Positions 32,611 through 40,614 are shown, counted from the first letter of the stretch. The stretch: DNA of 45,133 nt from Aureimonas sp. AU12 (GCF_001463705.1 NZ_BBWH01000054.1:1-45133); one strand, 5' to 3'. Notes: a model not told the origin generated them from the letters alone. Numbers and translations are program-made.

Positions 32611-35546
32611 GGCTCGTCGAGGAGCGGCATGAGTCCGTCGGCGCCGAGGTCGAGGTGATTGGACCAAACATAATCGCCGGTGAGGTTGATGCGGTCCCAG
32701 CCGAGCGGTGAGAGTTGCGCCTGCATGGCCGGGTCGATCGGTCTGCCCTGGCGCCGGAGTTCGTCGAGCGCGCGGCCGAGATAGCGGCAGTTGAACAGGA
32801 TGATCGCGGCGGTGACGAGGTTGAGGGCGGCCGCGCGCGTCTTCTGGTTCTCCAGCCCCCGATCGCGGAAGCGGCCGAGACGATGGAAGGCGACGGCCCG
32901 CGCCAAGCCGTTGCGCGCCTCGCCCTTGTTCAATTCGGCGGTGACCGCGCGGCGCAGCCCCGGGTCCTCGAACCAGCGCAGCGTGAACAGCGTGCGCTCG
33001 ATGCGTCCGATCTCGCGCAGCGCTGCGGCCAGGCTGTTCTGCTGGCGGTAGGCTGCGAGCTTCCTCAGGATCAGCGACGGCGTCACGGTGCGATCCCGCA
33101 TCGCCGCGATCACCGGTTCGATCTCCGACCAGTGCCCGACGATCAGGTCCCGGTTGAGCCGACGACCGAACAACGGCGCGAGCCTGCCGTAGCGCCGGGG
33201 CGGCTCGAAGGCGTAGAGGCGCCGATCCGACAGCCTTGGAATGCGCGGTTCGAAGCGGAGGCCGAGGAGGTGCATGACGGCGAAGACGATGTCGGAGACC
33301 CCGCCGCCGTCGACATGCAGGGCGGTAAGGTCGACGTCGCTATCATGACCGAGGATGCCGTCAAGGGCATGGATGGCCTCGCCTGCCGTCCCGGCGATGA
33401 CGGCCTGATGCAGCGGAGCGTATCGATCGGTGACGGTGGTGTAGATCTTCACCACGGGATCGCGGCCGTAATGAGCATTCACCGCGCCGCCTGCTTCGCC
33501 GGGACCGCCGAGATAGAAGGCCTGCCCGTCGGCTGACGCGCTGTGACCCGGACCGAACCAGGCGGCCATCGGCTCGGCATGGATGGCGTCGGTGAGGCAG
33601 GCGAGTGCGGCGCGGAACGTCTCCTCGCGCATGTGCCAGGTCTGCATCCGGAGCAGGGCGCGCCGCGAGGCCACGCCGCAGACCTCGGCCATGCGCGACA
33701 GGCCGAGATTGGTGGCTTCCGCGATCAGCGTGGCGAGGAAGGCGCGTTCGTCCGCCGGCGGGAGTCCGGTAGAGACGTGGCCGAAGTGTTCGACGAAGCC
33801 GGTCCAGCGGCTGACCTGCGACAGGACGTCGGTGATGCGCGTCGTCGGCACCATGCCGTAGCATGCCAGGGCAAGCGGCCTTGTATCGTCATGGTCTCCG
33901 GCGTTCCCCTCCTTGGGGAAACGCAACCGATCGCCGGCGAATAGAGCCGGATCGCGACCGTCGAGATTGCCGGCGACCTCGCGCAGCGGCCGGTCGAGCC
34001 GAGCGGAACGCTCTTCCAACCAGGCGTGGGGATCGCCAAGCGAGAAGGCGGGATGCGACGACACGCCGGGCGGTGCGGCGAGCATCACGGCGAGCGAGCG
34101 ATGCGTGCGGGAGGATGGAACCCAGATGCCGCCCGACGCCAGCGCGTCGGCGAGCGCGCTGTAGGTCGCCAGTTCCCAATGCGTGCGGTCGATCCCGCCG
34201 CTTGTCTGGACATGCCGCAGCCAGCGCCGTTCGAGATGACCGAGCGGTGGGTCCGAGGGCAACGCCCTGCGCCCGTCACCGCCGAGATCCGCCAGGATCG
34301 TCATCGCCTGACGAAGCGAGGCGGTGCGAGGCCGACCCTGGAAGTCGAAGGCCCGCAGGAAGACGGGTCCCACCCGCTTGAAGGTCCGATGCTCCGCCGC
34401 GATCTCCTTCAGAACGTCGCTCTTGTGAGGTGAGGCGGATCGACGGATGATGCTGGCGTCGGTCTCGATCGTCTCCAGCGGCGCGATGGCCTGCACCGCC
34501 AGCGCGATGTCGGCGCCCGAACGCGCCGCCCTGGTCATCGCCTTGAGGACGCTCGCCACACGCGCGAGCCGTTCCCGCCCTTCGCGACCGGACGCCGCGA
34601 CCCGTTGTTCCAGCCGCTTGCGCGCGCGAAGATGAGCGCGGCCCACCAGGGCGCCGAACATCGCGATCGCCGCGTCGGTCAGCGTGGCATCCATCTCGCG
34701 CAGCGTGGCAAAGAGAACGACGCGGCGGCGGGACGGACGCATCTGCTGGAAGGCCTGGGCGGTGTAGCGGATGCCTTCACGGGCGAACTGTTGGAGACGG
34801 GGTTCATGTCGGGGCCCGACGGCGAAGTCCATCGCCCCGGTCTGGCGGATCACTGCGACTTTCTCCAGGATCTCTCCCAGCGAAGAGGACGAGACGCGCG
34901 GCGTCGGCTCGCGCAGCCAGGACAGACGGCTTTGGCGCTCATGCACCTTATCGTCGATCAGAGCGTCGAGACGCGCCCGCATGTCGACGCCGAAATCGGC
35001 ATCGATCCCGGCCACCATCGCAGCGTCGGCCCGGTGCATCGCTTCGGCGGCCATGCGCTCGACGACGCTGAGGCCGGGGATCACGATGCGACGGGCGCGC
35101 ATCTGGGTCAGCAGACGGTCGAGCAGAACGCGGCCGTCGACGAGGGTCTCGGCTTCCCGGGTCAGCCATGTCATCAGATCGGTGCGTAGCGGGCGGCTGA
35201 GGTCGCGGAAGCCGAAGCGCGCTTTGATGACGGCGAGTTGGTCGTAGCGCGTCGGGGTGCGCCGCGCGAAGTCGGCGATCACATCGGCTTCGACCCCGAC
35301 CTGTTCGGCGATATGGTCGAGCATTGTCGCCGGCAGCAGCTCGCCGCGACGAAGATGGCGTCCGGGATAGCGCAGGGCGCAGAGCTGGAGGGCGTAGCCG
35401 AGCCTCGTCGCCGGCGTGCGAGCCGTCGTGACCGCAGCAAGGTCGTCCGTGCCAAGACCATGGTAGCGAACCACCATCGCCTCGTCGTCGGGCAGGGCCA
35501 GCAGTGCGACGCGCTGCCTTGCGGTCATGGGTATGCGTCCAGGCAC
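32586..35546 (-). CDS. tnpA: Tn3-family transposase TnpA
   Basis: 986 aa. The start is GTG 35546, which has GGAGG seven bases upstream; ATG 35528 is the alternative. The N-terminal DNA-binding part (MTARQRVALLALPDDEAMVV, CALRYPGRHLRRGELLP) and the C-terminal DDE domain are intact. The first Asp is in SADGQAFYLGG, the second in LHVDGGGVSDIVFAVMHLLG, and Glu in the segment around FRDRGLENQKTRAAALN. The C-terminus LDEPYRESMSR runs into the inverted repeat. It catalyses replicative transposition; the cointegrate is resolved by tnpR. Confidence 0.95.
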   Translation of the reverse strand: MPGRIPMTARQRVALLALPDDEAMVVRYHGLGTDDLAAVTTARTPATRLGYALQLCALRYPGRHLRRGELLPATMLDHIAEQVGVEADVIADFARRTPTRYDQLAVIKARFGFRDLSRPLRTDLMTWLTREAETLVDGRVLLDRLLTQMRARRIVIPGLSVVERMAAEAMHRADAAMVAGIDADFGVDMRARLDALIDDKVHERQSRLSWLREPTPRVSSSSLGEILEKVAVIRQTGAMDFAVGPRHEPRLQQFAREGIRYTAQAFQQMRPSRRRVVLFATLREMDATLTDAAIAMFGALVGRAHLRARKRLEQRVAASGREGRERLARVASVLKAMTRAARSGADIALAVQAIAPLETIETDASIIRRSASPHKSDVLKEIAAEHRTFKRVGPVFLRAFDFQGRPRTASLRQAMTILADLGGDGRRALPSDPPLGHLERRWLRHVQTSGGIDRTHWELATYSALADALASGGIWVPSSRTHRSLAVMLAAPPGVSSHPAFSLGDPHAWLEERSARLDRPLREVAGNLDGRDPALFAGDRLRFPKEGNAGDHDDTRPLALACYGMVPTTRITDVLSQVSRWTGFVEHFGHVSTGLPPADERAFLATLIAEATNLGLSRMAEVCGVASRRALLRMQTWHMREETFRAALACLTDAIHAEPMAAWFGPGHSASADGQAFYLGGPGEAGGAVNAHYGRDPVVKIYTTVTDRYAPLHQAVIAGTAGEAIHALDGILGHDSDVDLTALHVDGGGVSDIVFAVMHLLGLRFEPRIPRLSDRRLYAFEPPRRYGRLAPLFGRRLNRDLIVGHWSEIEPVIAAMRDRTVTPSLILRKLAAYRQQNSLAAALREIGRIERTLFTLRWFEDPGLRRAVTAELNKGEARNGLARAVAFHRLGRFRDRGLENQKTRAAALNLVTAAIILFNCRYLGRALDELRRQGRPIDPAMQAQLSPLGWDRINLTGDYVWSNHLDLGADGLMPLLDEPYRESMSR

Positions 35547-35569
35547 CGTCGAACCTCCAGAAACCTCTT

Positions 35570-35607
35570 GCCTTTCGACGATCAAATGAAAGAGGATTAT
35601 GAAAGGC
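35570..35607. other. Candidate res subsite of the transposon
   Basis: Inverted half-sites GCCTTTC (35570-35576) and GAAAGGC (35601-35607) span 38 bp in the 129-base gap between tnpA and tnpR, the usual place for res. Length and symmetry fit a dimeric resolvase site. Confidence 0.5.
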
Positions 35608-35675
35608 GCAACACGATGAGGTGCCGTCGTGCGGTCTGCCCTTGCCGATACGGCCGTTTGTGAAAGAGTCCGAGC

Positions 35676-36266
35676 GTGAACCAGCCTCCCTTCCTGATCG
35701 GCTACGCCCGCGTGTCCAAGGGCGACGAGCAGTCGAACGCCGCCCAGCGCCGCGCGCTCGACGGGGCGGGATGCCGCCGCCTGTTCGAGGAGACCGCGAG
35801 CGGCGGGCGATGGGATCGACCCAGGCTCCAGGAGATGATCGGCCAGCTTCGCGAGGGCGACATTGTCGTGGTCTGGAAGCTCGACCGCCTGTCGCGCAGC
35901 CTGAAGGATCTCCTGCACATCATGGAGCGCATCCAGCTCGCCGGCGCCGGCTTCCGCTCGCTCACCGAGGCGATCGACACCACGACCGCCGCGGGCCGCA
36001 TGATGATGCAGATGGTCGGCTCCTTCGCCGAGTTCGAGCGGGCGATGATCCGCGAGCGGACCTCGGCCGGGCTCGCCCTGGCGCGCGCCGAGGGACGGAT
36101 CGGCGGCCGCCGCCGCAAGCTCGGCGACAAGCAGCGCCGCGAGATCGCCGAGTCCGTCACTTCGGGCCGCAAGTCCGGCGCCGAGATGGCCCGCCTCTAC
36201 GGCGTCAGCGAGCCCACCGTCTCGCGCATCGTCGCCGCGTACCGCCAAGGCGTCATCGCGTCATGA
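35676..36266 (+). CDS. tnpR: Serine resolvase TnpR
   Basis: 196 aa starting at GTG 35676. The N-terminal catalytic domain begins FLIGYARVSKGDEQ with nucleophile Ser14. The DIVVVWKLDRLSRSL segment and FAEFERAMIRERTSAGLALA E-helix follow, then a helix-turn-helix at the end (GAEMARLYGVSEPTVSRIVA). It resolves cointegrates at res. Its stop overlaps the DUF4037 start by 4 bases. Confidence 0.95.
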   Translation: MNQPPFLIGYARVSKGDEQSNAAQRRALDGAGCRRLFEETASGGRWDRPRLQEMIGQLREGDIVVVWKLDRLSRSLKDLLHIMERIQLAGAGFRSLTEAIDTTTAAGRMMMQMVGSFAEFERAMIRERTSAGLALARAEGRIGGRRRKLGDKQRREIAESVTSGRKSGAEMARLYGVSEPTVSRIVAAYRQGVIAS

Positions 36267-37375
36267 TCGTGGACGGCCCGGGATTGAGGCTCAGCGCTTC
36301 CTTCTTCTCGAACCTCGTCGAGCCCCTTCTCCGGCGTCGTTTCCCCGATCTTCGCTACGCGGCGGCACGGATCGGCCAGGGGTCGGAAGTGCTGGGGTTC
36401 GATACCGAGATGTCGGCCGACCACGACTATGGTCCAGCCATCCAGTTGTTCGTCCGCGACCAGGCCTTTCCCGACACGGCGGCCGCGATCCTCCAGCTTC
36501 TGGATGACGAGTTGCCGCAAGCGTTCGAAGGATGGCCGATCCGCTTCCCGGCTAATACCCGATTGCCGTCGGGTCCCTCGCGCCCTGGAATGTTGTGGTC
36601 AGGTCATGGAGTCGAGATCTACACTGTCGGTGCATGGTGCGATCGCTTTCTCCAGCGGCGCTACGAGACGGACCTCGCCTGGCGCGACTGGCTGTCCTAC
36701 CCCGAGCAGCACTTTCTTCTGGCGACCGGTGGCCGCGTGTTCCGTGACGACCTCGGCGATCTCAGCGCGTTGAGGGAACGCCTTTCCTACTTTCCGCGCG
36801 ACGTCTGGCTCTACAAGATCATGGTCCAGTGGGGGCGGATTGCGGAAGAGCGTGCCTATGTTGGTCGAGCCGGGAGCGTGGAAGACGAAATCGGTTCGGC
36901 CGTTGTCGCCGCCCGCATGGTCGAGAACCTGATGCGCCTGGCGCTTCTCATTGAGCGCCGCTTCGCACCCTATCCCAAATGGCTCGGAACCGCCTTCTCG
37001 CGCCTTCCTTGTGCGTCGAAGCTGTCGCCGATCCTCGAACAGGTTCTGGCCGCCCGGCGATGGTTGGAGCGAGAAGCCCTCCTTCAGGACGCCTGTCGTG
37101 CGGTTGCCGAGTTGCAGCTCCGCAGAGAAGTGCCAGGCGCGGGCCACCCGACCGACGGCGAGCTTCACTCCCGTCCGTTTCGGTTCGTCGACACGCTGCG
37201 CATCGGCGATGACATCCGCGCCGCGATCGAGGACGACGAGCTGCGCGGCCTTCACGAGTTCGGAGCGCCCGATCAGTTCCTCAGCAGCAACTTCGTGAAG
37301 GCTGTGCCGGAGCTCACCCAGGCAACGTTCACCGGCCTTCTCTCAACGGAGTTCGGCAAATCCCGTCGAGGGTAA
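36263..37375 (+). CDS. DUF4037 / nucleotidyltransferase-like protein, transposon passenger
   Basis: 370 aa starting at ATG 36263 in an ATGA overlap with tnpR, so it is translated with the resolvase. Residues 40-57 read GSEVLGFDTEMSADHDYGPA: the G-S...D/E-x-S-x-DHDxGP pattern of nucleotidyltransferase-fold proteins that carry the DUF4037 domain. The rest is helical (RDVWLYKIMVQWGRIAEERA, VVAARMVENLMRLALLIERR), as in the C-terminal domain of aminoglycoside-type nucleotidyltransferases. Its function in a transposon is unknown; resistance by nucleotidylation or a MNT-like antitoxin role are possible. It is not related to known transposition accessory proteins. Confidence 0.8.
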   Translation: MIVDGPGLRLSASFFSNLVEPLLRRRFPDLRYAAARIGQGSEVLGFDTEMSADHDYGPAIQLFVRDQAFPDTAAAILQLLDDELPQAFEGWPIRFPANTRLPSGPSRPGMLWSGHGVEIYTVGAWCDRFLQRRYETDLAWRDWLSYPEQHFLLATGGRVFRDDLGDLSALRERLSYFPRDVWLYKIMVQWGRIAEERAYVGRAGSVEDEIGSAVVAARMVENLMRLALLIERRFAPYPKWLGTAFSRLPCASKLSPILEQVLAARRWLEREALLQDACRAVAELQLRREVPGAGHPTDGELHSRPFRFVDTLRIGDDIRAAIEDDELRGLHEFGAPDQFLSSNFVKAVPELTQATFTGLLSTEFGKSRRG

Positions 37376-37410
37376 CCCATGGCGGATCCACCAGCTTCAC
37401 CCCGGAAGCG

Positions 37411-37448
37411 CTACCGTGAATCCATGTCCCGATAATGTACGGAGGCCG
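37411..37448 (-). repeat. Right terminal inverted repeat of the Tn3-family transposon
   Basis: Read inward from 37448 it differs from the left repeat at about four positions near the outer end. The inner 27 bases (CATTATCGGG... to ...CACGGTAG) are identical to the left repeat. Confidence 0.88.
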
Positions 37449-37513
37449 TTCTGCCTTTGCCGACATTTAACGGTCGCACGTCATCCTGAAGCCGGTGAGT
37501 GGAGAGGGACCGG

Positions 37514-37840
37514 ATGTCGAACCAGGCGATGATCGGGGTTCTCGCCTATGGTCTTGCGATCAACCTAGTCGCCTACGCCGCTATGGTGATGGACAAGGCC
37601 AAAGCGGAAAACCGTGTCCGGCGCATTCCCGAGGCGACGCTTCTCCGGCTGGCTTTATTGGGCGGTAGTGTGGGAACCGTCCTCGCGCAACAGACCATGC
37701 GTCACAAGACGCGCAAGGAGCCGTTCCGCTCAAAGCTCATCGGGATCCTCGTGCTCCAGATCGTGGTGCTGATCGCCCTGACGGTCGCGCTGGTCGTGGC
37801 CGGTTCTCCTGAGGCGCTGTGGCGGCTTCTCACTTTGTGA
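37514..37840 (+). CDS. DUF1294 small membrane protein
   Basis: 108 aa. The start ATG 37514 has GGAGAGGG about 5 bases upstream. Three hydrophobic segments (ALAINLVAYAAMVM region, LLRLALLGGSVGTVLAQ, ILVLQIVVLIALTVALVVAG). The DUF1294 hallmarks are MDKAKAENRVRRIPEATLL and the RHKTRKEPF motif after the second helix. Role unknown; widespread in proteobacteria. It lies directly right of the Tn3-type transposon and faces the rep-like gene. Confidence 0.85.
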   Translation: MSNQAMIGVLAYGLAINLVAYAAMVMDKAKAENRVRRIPEATLLRLALLGGSVGTVLAQQTMRHKTRKEPFRSKLIGILVLQIVVLIALTVALVVAGSPEALWRLLTL

Positions 37841-37996
37841 GACCCATGGCGTCCACCGGGGGTGAGAGCGTCATGGTCCCATCCACCGCCGATCGACGAG
37901 GGAACGGCCTGGAAGATCGGACAAGCGAAAGCGATCATGGGGTGCGAGCCGATGACGAAGTGGACGAGGATCGCGCTGGAGGGCCGCTGAGCGGCG

Positions 37997-38839
37997 TCAG
38001 GCCTTTGGCACGACCTTTGCACCTATCCTTCTCCAAAGCCTTCCACGGGGCGCGAAGCGCCCTGTGACCGCCAATCCGAGCGCAGCGGAGGAAGAGATGG
38101 TTTGGGTTTGGTTTTTGGATGACAGAAGTGTCACCCCCTTCTCTCTCGGATCGAAGACCGCCTCGAACGGCCGAAACTCCGCCTTCGGCGTCTCGGCCAG
38201 CCACCGGGCGAGCCCCCTCGCCTCCTCGTAGAACGGCGCGACGAGGGCCGTGAGCTTCACGGTGAGGCCGAGATGCAGGCCGCGGCCTGAGCGCAGGATC
38301 TCCAGCTCGACATAGCCGAAGCGCACGAGGTCGACGAGGTAGCGCCGGATGGTGCGCGTCGAGCGCGCCATGATGTTGCCGGCGGTGCCCTTGGTGATCG
38401 ACGTGACGCGGCCCTTGCCGCAGCGCGCCCGCAGCACCTGGAGGAAGGCCTTGGCGTTCGGCGTCAGGCGATCGTCGCGCGCCGCCGTCGTCGCCATGGC
38501 TTGCGCGTACTGGCGGCTGTCGTTCGGCGAGGGGCGTTCATGGCGCGGCCGGGCGATGGGAGGCCTGGGGACGCCGTCTCTGCCCTTCCCGGCGATGCCG
38601 GATGACGGCTTCGCCGACACGGCGCCGATCGCGGCCGAGCGGCGCTGCGCCTCGGCGACCGAAATCAGCCCGGCGCGTTGCTCGCGCCAGATCTCGGCGC
38701 GCGCCGCAAAGTCCGGGTGCGGAGCCTCGGACACGCCCTGCACGAGGGCAAAGAGGTCCGTTCCGGCGTCCGCGCCTGTTTCCAGGGCGCGCGTCGGCAC
38801 GGGCACGCGTCGAGGCGTGCGGGATCGTTCTTCCGTCAT
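37997..38839 (-). CDS. Plasmid replication-type winged-helix protein (rep-like)
   Basis: 280 aa, with AAGGAAGGG just upstream of the ATG. The central part (about 124-197) is a winged helix: RLTPNAKAFLQVLRARCGKG, RVTSITKGTAGNIMARSTRT, IRRYLVDLVRFGYVELE. This HTH type, with a C-terminal GVTLLSSKNQT motif, is what I recall from alphaproteobacterial plasmid genes near origins. It is not a RepC or a rolling-circle Rep. Initiator function is inferred from context: the only other DNA-binding genes nearby are the CopG-like and partition proteins. The first 120 residues are Pro/Arg-rich and less conserved in character. Confidence 0.6.
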   Translation of the reverse strand: MTEERSRTPRRVPVPTRALETGADAGTDLFALVQGVSEAPHPDFAARAEIWREQRAGLISVAEAQRRSAAIGAVSAKPSSGIAGKGRDGVPRPPIARPRHERPSPNDSRQYAQAMATTAARDDRLTPNAKAFLQVLRARCGKGRVTSITKGTAGNIMARSTRTIRRYLVDLVRFGYVELEILRSGRGLHLGLTVKLTALVAPFYEEARGLARWLAETPKAEFRPFEAVFDPREKGVTLLSSKNQTQTISSSAALGLAVTGRFAPRGRLWRRIGAKVVPKA

Positions 38840-38894
38840 GGTCCCTTCCTTGCGCGAGGCAAAGCAAGGCCGTGGCGGGAAGCCGCGTTTTCAT

Positions 38895-38923
38895 TTGACG
38901 ATGAAGGAAATGAGGCGTATTGC
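38895..38923 (+). promoter_or_regulatory. Promoter of the predicted antisense RNA
   Basis: TTGACG (38895-38900), 17 bases, TATTGC (38918-38923). Spacing is ideal for a sigma-70-type promoter; transcription would start near 38930 on the plus strand, opposite to rep. Confidence 0.5.
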
Positions 38924-38929
38924 TAAGGG

Positions 38930-38985
38930 TAACCACACCTTCTTAGAAACGGCTCCGGCGGCTCCCGCTTCGGGGCCTTTTCTTT
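38930..38985 (+). ncRNA. Predicted small antisense (counter-transcribed) RNA of the rep leader
   Basis: A short plus-strand transcript of about 55 nt is implied by the promoter at 38895-38923 and a terminator-like stem at 38960-38977 (GGCTCC/GGGGCC with one G-T pair) followed by TTTTCTTT. It lies between the CopG-like gene and rep, both on the minus strand, so it would be antisense to the leader between them. RNAII of pMV158 and the ctRNAs of repABC plasmids have this place and size. It could control copy number by blocking rep translation. Confidence 0.5.
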
Positions 38986-39023
38986 GCGCTATGGCGTCTC
39001 CGCTACTGTTCTGAGGGGCACGT

Positions 39024-39254
39024 TCAGGCTGCTGATAGAGCCAGAACGGCCGTATCGTCAGGAGTCAGGGTGTTTGGATCAACCTTTGCGATCAACAGCC
39101 GGATTACGTCTGAGCGTGATGACAAGCCCAAACGCTCCTTGATCGCATCAAGGGTCTCAATCTCGCTTTCGAACAGAACCGTTTCAGAAGCACGCATCCC
39201 GATCGCTCGGCGCTTTGCTCTAGTCACTGATGTTCGCGACGAAAGTACGGGCAT
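39024..39254 (-). CDS. CopG-like ribbon-helix-helix protein upstream of rep
   Basis: 76 aa from ATG 39254; the open frame extends upstream through the inverted repeat at 39275-39309, which argues for this start. A ribbon-helix-helix reads RASETVLFESEIETLDAIKE, then RLGLSSRSDVIRLLIAKV. Such proteins repress their own promoter in copG-rep operons. It is codirectional with rep, 184 bases upstream, and probably co-transcribed. Confidence 0.65.
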   Translation of the reverse strand: MPVLSSRTSVTRAKRRAIGMRASETVLFESEIETLDAIKERLGLSSRSDVIRLLIAKVDPNTLTPDDTAVLALSAA

Positions 39255-39274
39255 GAGTCCCCCGATTCCCTGAT

Positions 39275-39309
39275 TCCTAGTGCCGAGCTTAGGCGAGTTG
39301 GCACTAGGA
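39275..39309. promoter_or_regulatory. Inverted repeat upstream of the CopG-like gene, likely its operator
   Basis: Perfect 10-bp arms TCCTAGTGCC (39275-39284) and GGCACTAGGA (39300-39309), 15 bases apart, beginning 20 bases upstream of the CopG-like start. Autorepressed copG genes have a symmetric operator in this place. Confidence 0.5.
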
Positions 39310-39574
39310 AGATACCGACACGTCATGGCGGTTGGACAGCTTCACGTAAGCTTCCAACCCCCTTCGGGACTTCGATGCATTCCCAATCCCTTGCGATGCA
39401 GAGGACACCGCCATCGAGCTTTCGAACAAATCGGATTGCTAACAGCTTACAAACTGACATCATTTAGAAGATTTTTGGCTTGCTTACAGCTGATTTTCTG
39501 CTAGTCATCTGTTTGCCTTCGGTTGATAAGCTGATGGACAACCCATCGAATTGCCTGTCGCTTAGGTAGACCTC
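39310..39574. other. Spacer upstream of parA with a repeat copy
   Basis: Probable parA promoter and possibly part of the origin or centromere. It includes TTACAAACTG-AC-ATCA at 39447-39462, which recurs behind the partition operon, and AT-richer sequence after 39460. No iteron array is visible. Confidence 0.4.
39447..39462 (+). repeat. 16-bp repeat flanking parA operon, copy 1 (candidate partition site)
   Basis: TTACAAACTG, two variable bases, ATCA. The second copy is at 40599-40614 in the same orientation. Together they bracket the parA/RHH genes. Confidence 0.4.
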
Positions 39575-40249
39575 ATGCCAGTAATCAGCTTCGTATCCTC
39601 CAAGGGTGGAGTAGGCAAAACCACCGGTGCCGTCATCTTGGCAGGTGAGTTGGCATTAGCAGGGAAAACGGTCGCCATGGTCGACGCGGATCCGAACGAG
39701 CCACTAGTGGCTTGGTCTCGGATCAGAGATATTACATCGACAGTTCACGTGTTCGCCGATGCTTCGGTAGAGACAATTATCGATACGATCGACGATCTTC
39801 GCTCTAGATTTGATTTTGTAATAATCGACCTTGAGGGTCGAGCAGCGGACCGAATTGGCTTTGCTATGACCCGCTCTGACCTCGTACTAATTCCTGTTCA
39901 AGGCTCTTTGCTTGATGCAAATGAGGCGGCAAAGTCTGTTAAGTTAATTCGTCAAATGTCGCGGGTTACAAATCGCGATATTCCATACCGCGTGTATTTC
40001 TCTCGTTTAGCTCCAGCCATACGCGAACGTACTCTTAGAGATATAGAGGACCAGTTTGCAGAGAATAAAATTCCGACACTAAGCGTATCAACGGTCGATC
40101 GAGCTGCATTCCGGGCCATGTTTAGCTTAGGCGGTACCCTTCATGACCTTGATCATTCCGATATTGGTGGGCTTGAACGTGCGAGAGAAAATGCTGTGGC
40201 ATTCGCCCAGTCGATCATAAGCGTCCTCGTGGGGGGGGAGAAACAATGA
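39575..40249 (+). CDS. parA: ParA-family partition ATPase
   Basis: 224 aa. Deviant Walker A KGGVGKTT at 10-17 (SSKGGVGKTTGAVILAGELA), switch I VDADPNEPLVAW (36-47), Walker B-like FVIIDLEGRA. It is short and lacks an N-terminal HTH, so it belongs to the type Ib (ParA/ParG-like) class. It segregates plasmid copies through ATP-dependent nucleoid binding. Codon use is less GC-rich than the transfer genes. The downstream gene overlaps by 4 bases. Confidence 0.93.
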   Translation: MPVISFVSSKGGVGKTTGAVILAGELALAGKTVAMVDADPNEPLVAWSRIRDITSTVHVFADASVETIIDTIDDLRSRFDFVIIDLEGRAADRIGFAMTRSDLVLIPVQGSLLDANEAAKSVKLIRQMSRVTNRDIPYRVYFSRLAPAIRERTLRDIEDQFAENKIPTLSVSTVDRAAFRAMFSLGGTLHDLDHSDIGGLERARENAVAFAQSIISVLVGGEKQ

Positions 40250-40566
40250 ACAAGCCTAAAGCACGGCTGGATTTTGGGTCGATCGAAGATGTTTCTCTTC
40301 CTAAGCCGAATGAAGAGCAGGTGCGCGCAGCTGCCAAAGCCGTTGGTTTTCAACCAACAAATGGTGCAGTCCAAGCTAACGCCGCTGCTACAGAGCAGCC
40401 TTCGAACGTCCGCCGCACTAGGAGGAAGACTGGAAGGGTGCATCTCTTTTCAACGCGTCTGAAAATCGAGACAGTCGATGCGATCCATGCGTACGCCGAC
40501 GCGCATGACATAACACTTGCAGAAGTTTTGGAGCGTGCAGTAGCGAGCCTAAGCGCAGAGAGATAG
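40246..40566 (+). CDS. Ribbon-helix-helix centromere-binding partner of ParA
   Basis: 106 aa, start in an ATGA overlap with parA. The N-terminal half is flexible and charged; the C-terminus is a ribbon-helix-helix: GRVHLFSTRLKIETVDAIHA, then YADAHDITLAEVLERAVASL. This build matches ParG/ParR-like proteins of type Ib partition systems, which bind the centromere, repress the operon and stimulate ParA through the flexible arm. The 16-bp repeats on either side of the operon are candidate binding sites. Confidence 0.8.
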   Translation: MNKPKARLDFGSIEDVSLPKPNEEQVRAAAKAVGFQPTNGAVQANAAATEQPSNVRRTRRKTGRVHLFSTRLKIETVDAIHAYADAHDITLAEVLERAVASLSAER

Positions 40567-40598
40567 CCTTAGAAGGGTCATCATTGCGCGTAAGCTGA

Positions 40599-40614
40599 TT
40601 ACAAACTGCTATCA
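40599..40614 (+). repeat. 16-bp repeat flanking parA operon, copy 2 (candidate partition site)
   Basis: TTACAAACTG-CT-ATCA, matching the copy at 39447-39462 except at the two variable bases. The rest of 40567-40802 holds no gene. Confidence 0.4.

Larger units (their letters stand above)
32573..37448. mobile_element. Tn3-family transposon with a DUF4037 passenger gene
   Basis: Complete element of 4876 bp. The 38-bp inverted repeats match at about 34 positions. The order is tnpA (minus), res, tnpR (plus), passenger (plus). The bases just outside read GTTCC on the left and GTTCT on the right if the repeats are taken as 37 bp, an imperfect 5-bp target duplication. Because the interrupted AraC-type gene does not continue on the right, the right flank seems to have been replaced since insertion. 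Confidence 0.88.

Noticed and set aside
32715-33536. Plus-strand frame of 273 codons opposite tnpA
   Set aside because: Shadow of the Tn3-family transposase, which is clearly the real gene.
35621-36262. N-terminal extension of the DUF4037 frame through tnpR
   Set aside because: It overlaps the entire resolvase in another frame and is Arg-rich nonsense. The ATG at 36263 in the ATGA overlap is the sensible start.
38909-39013. Plus-strand peptide (MRRIAKGNHTFLETAP...) in the rep leader
   Set aside because: Considered as a leader peptide, but promoter and terminator geometry fits a short untranslated antisense RNA better, and the frame runs past the terminator.
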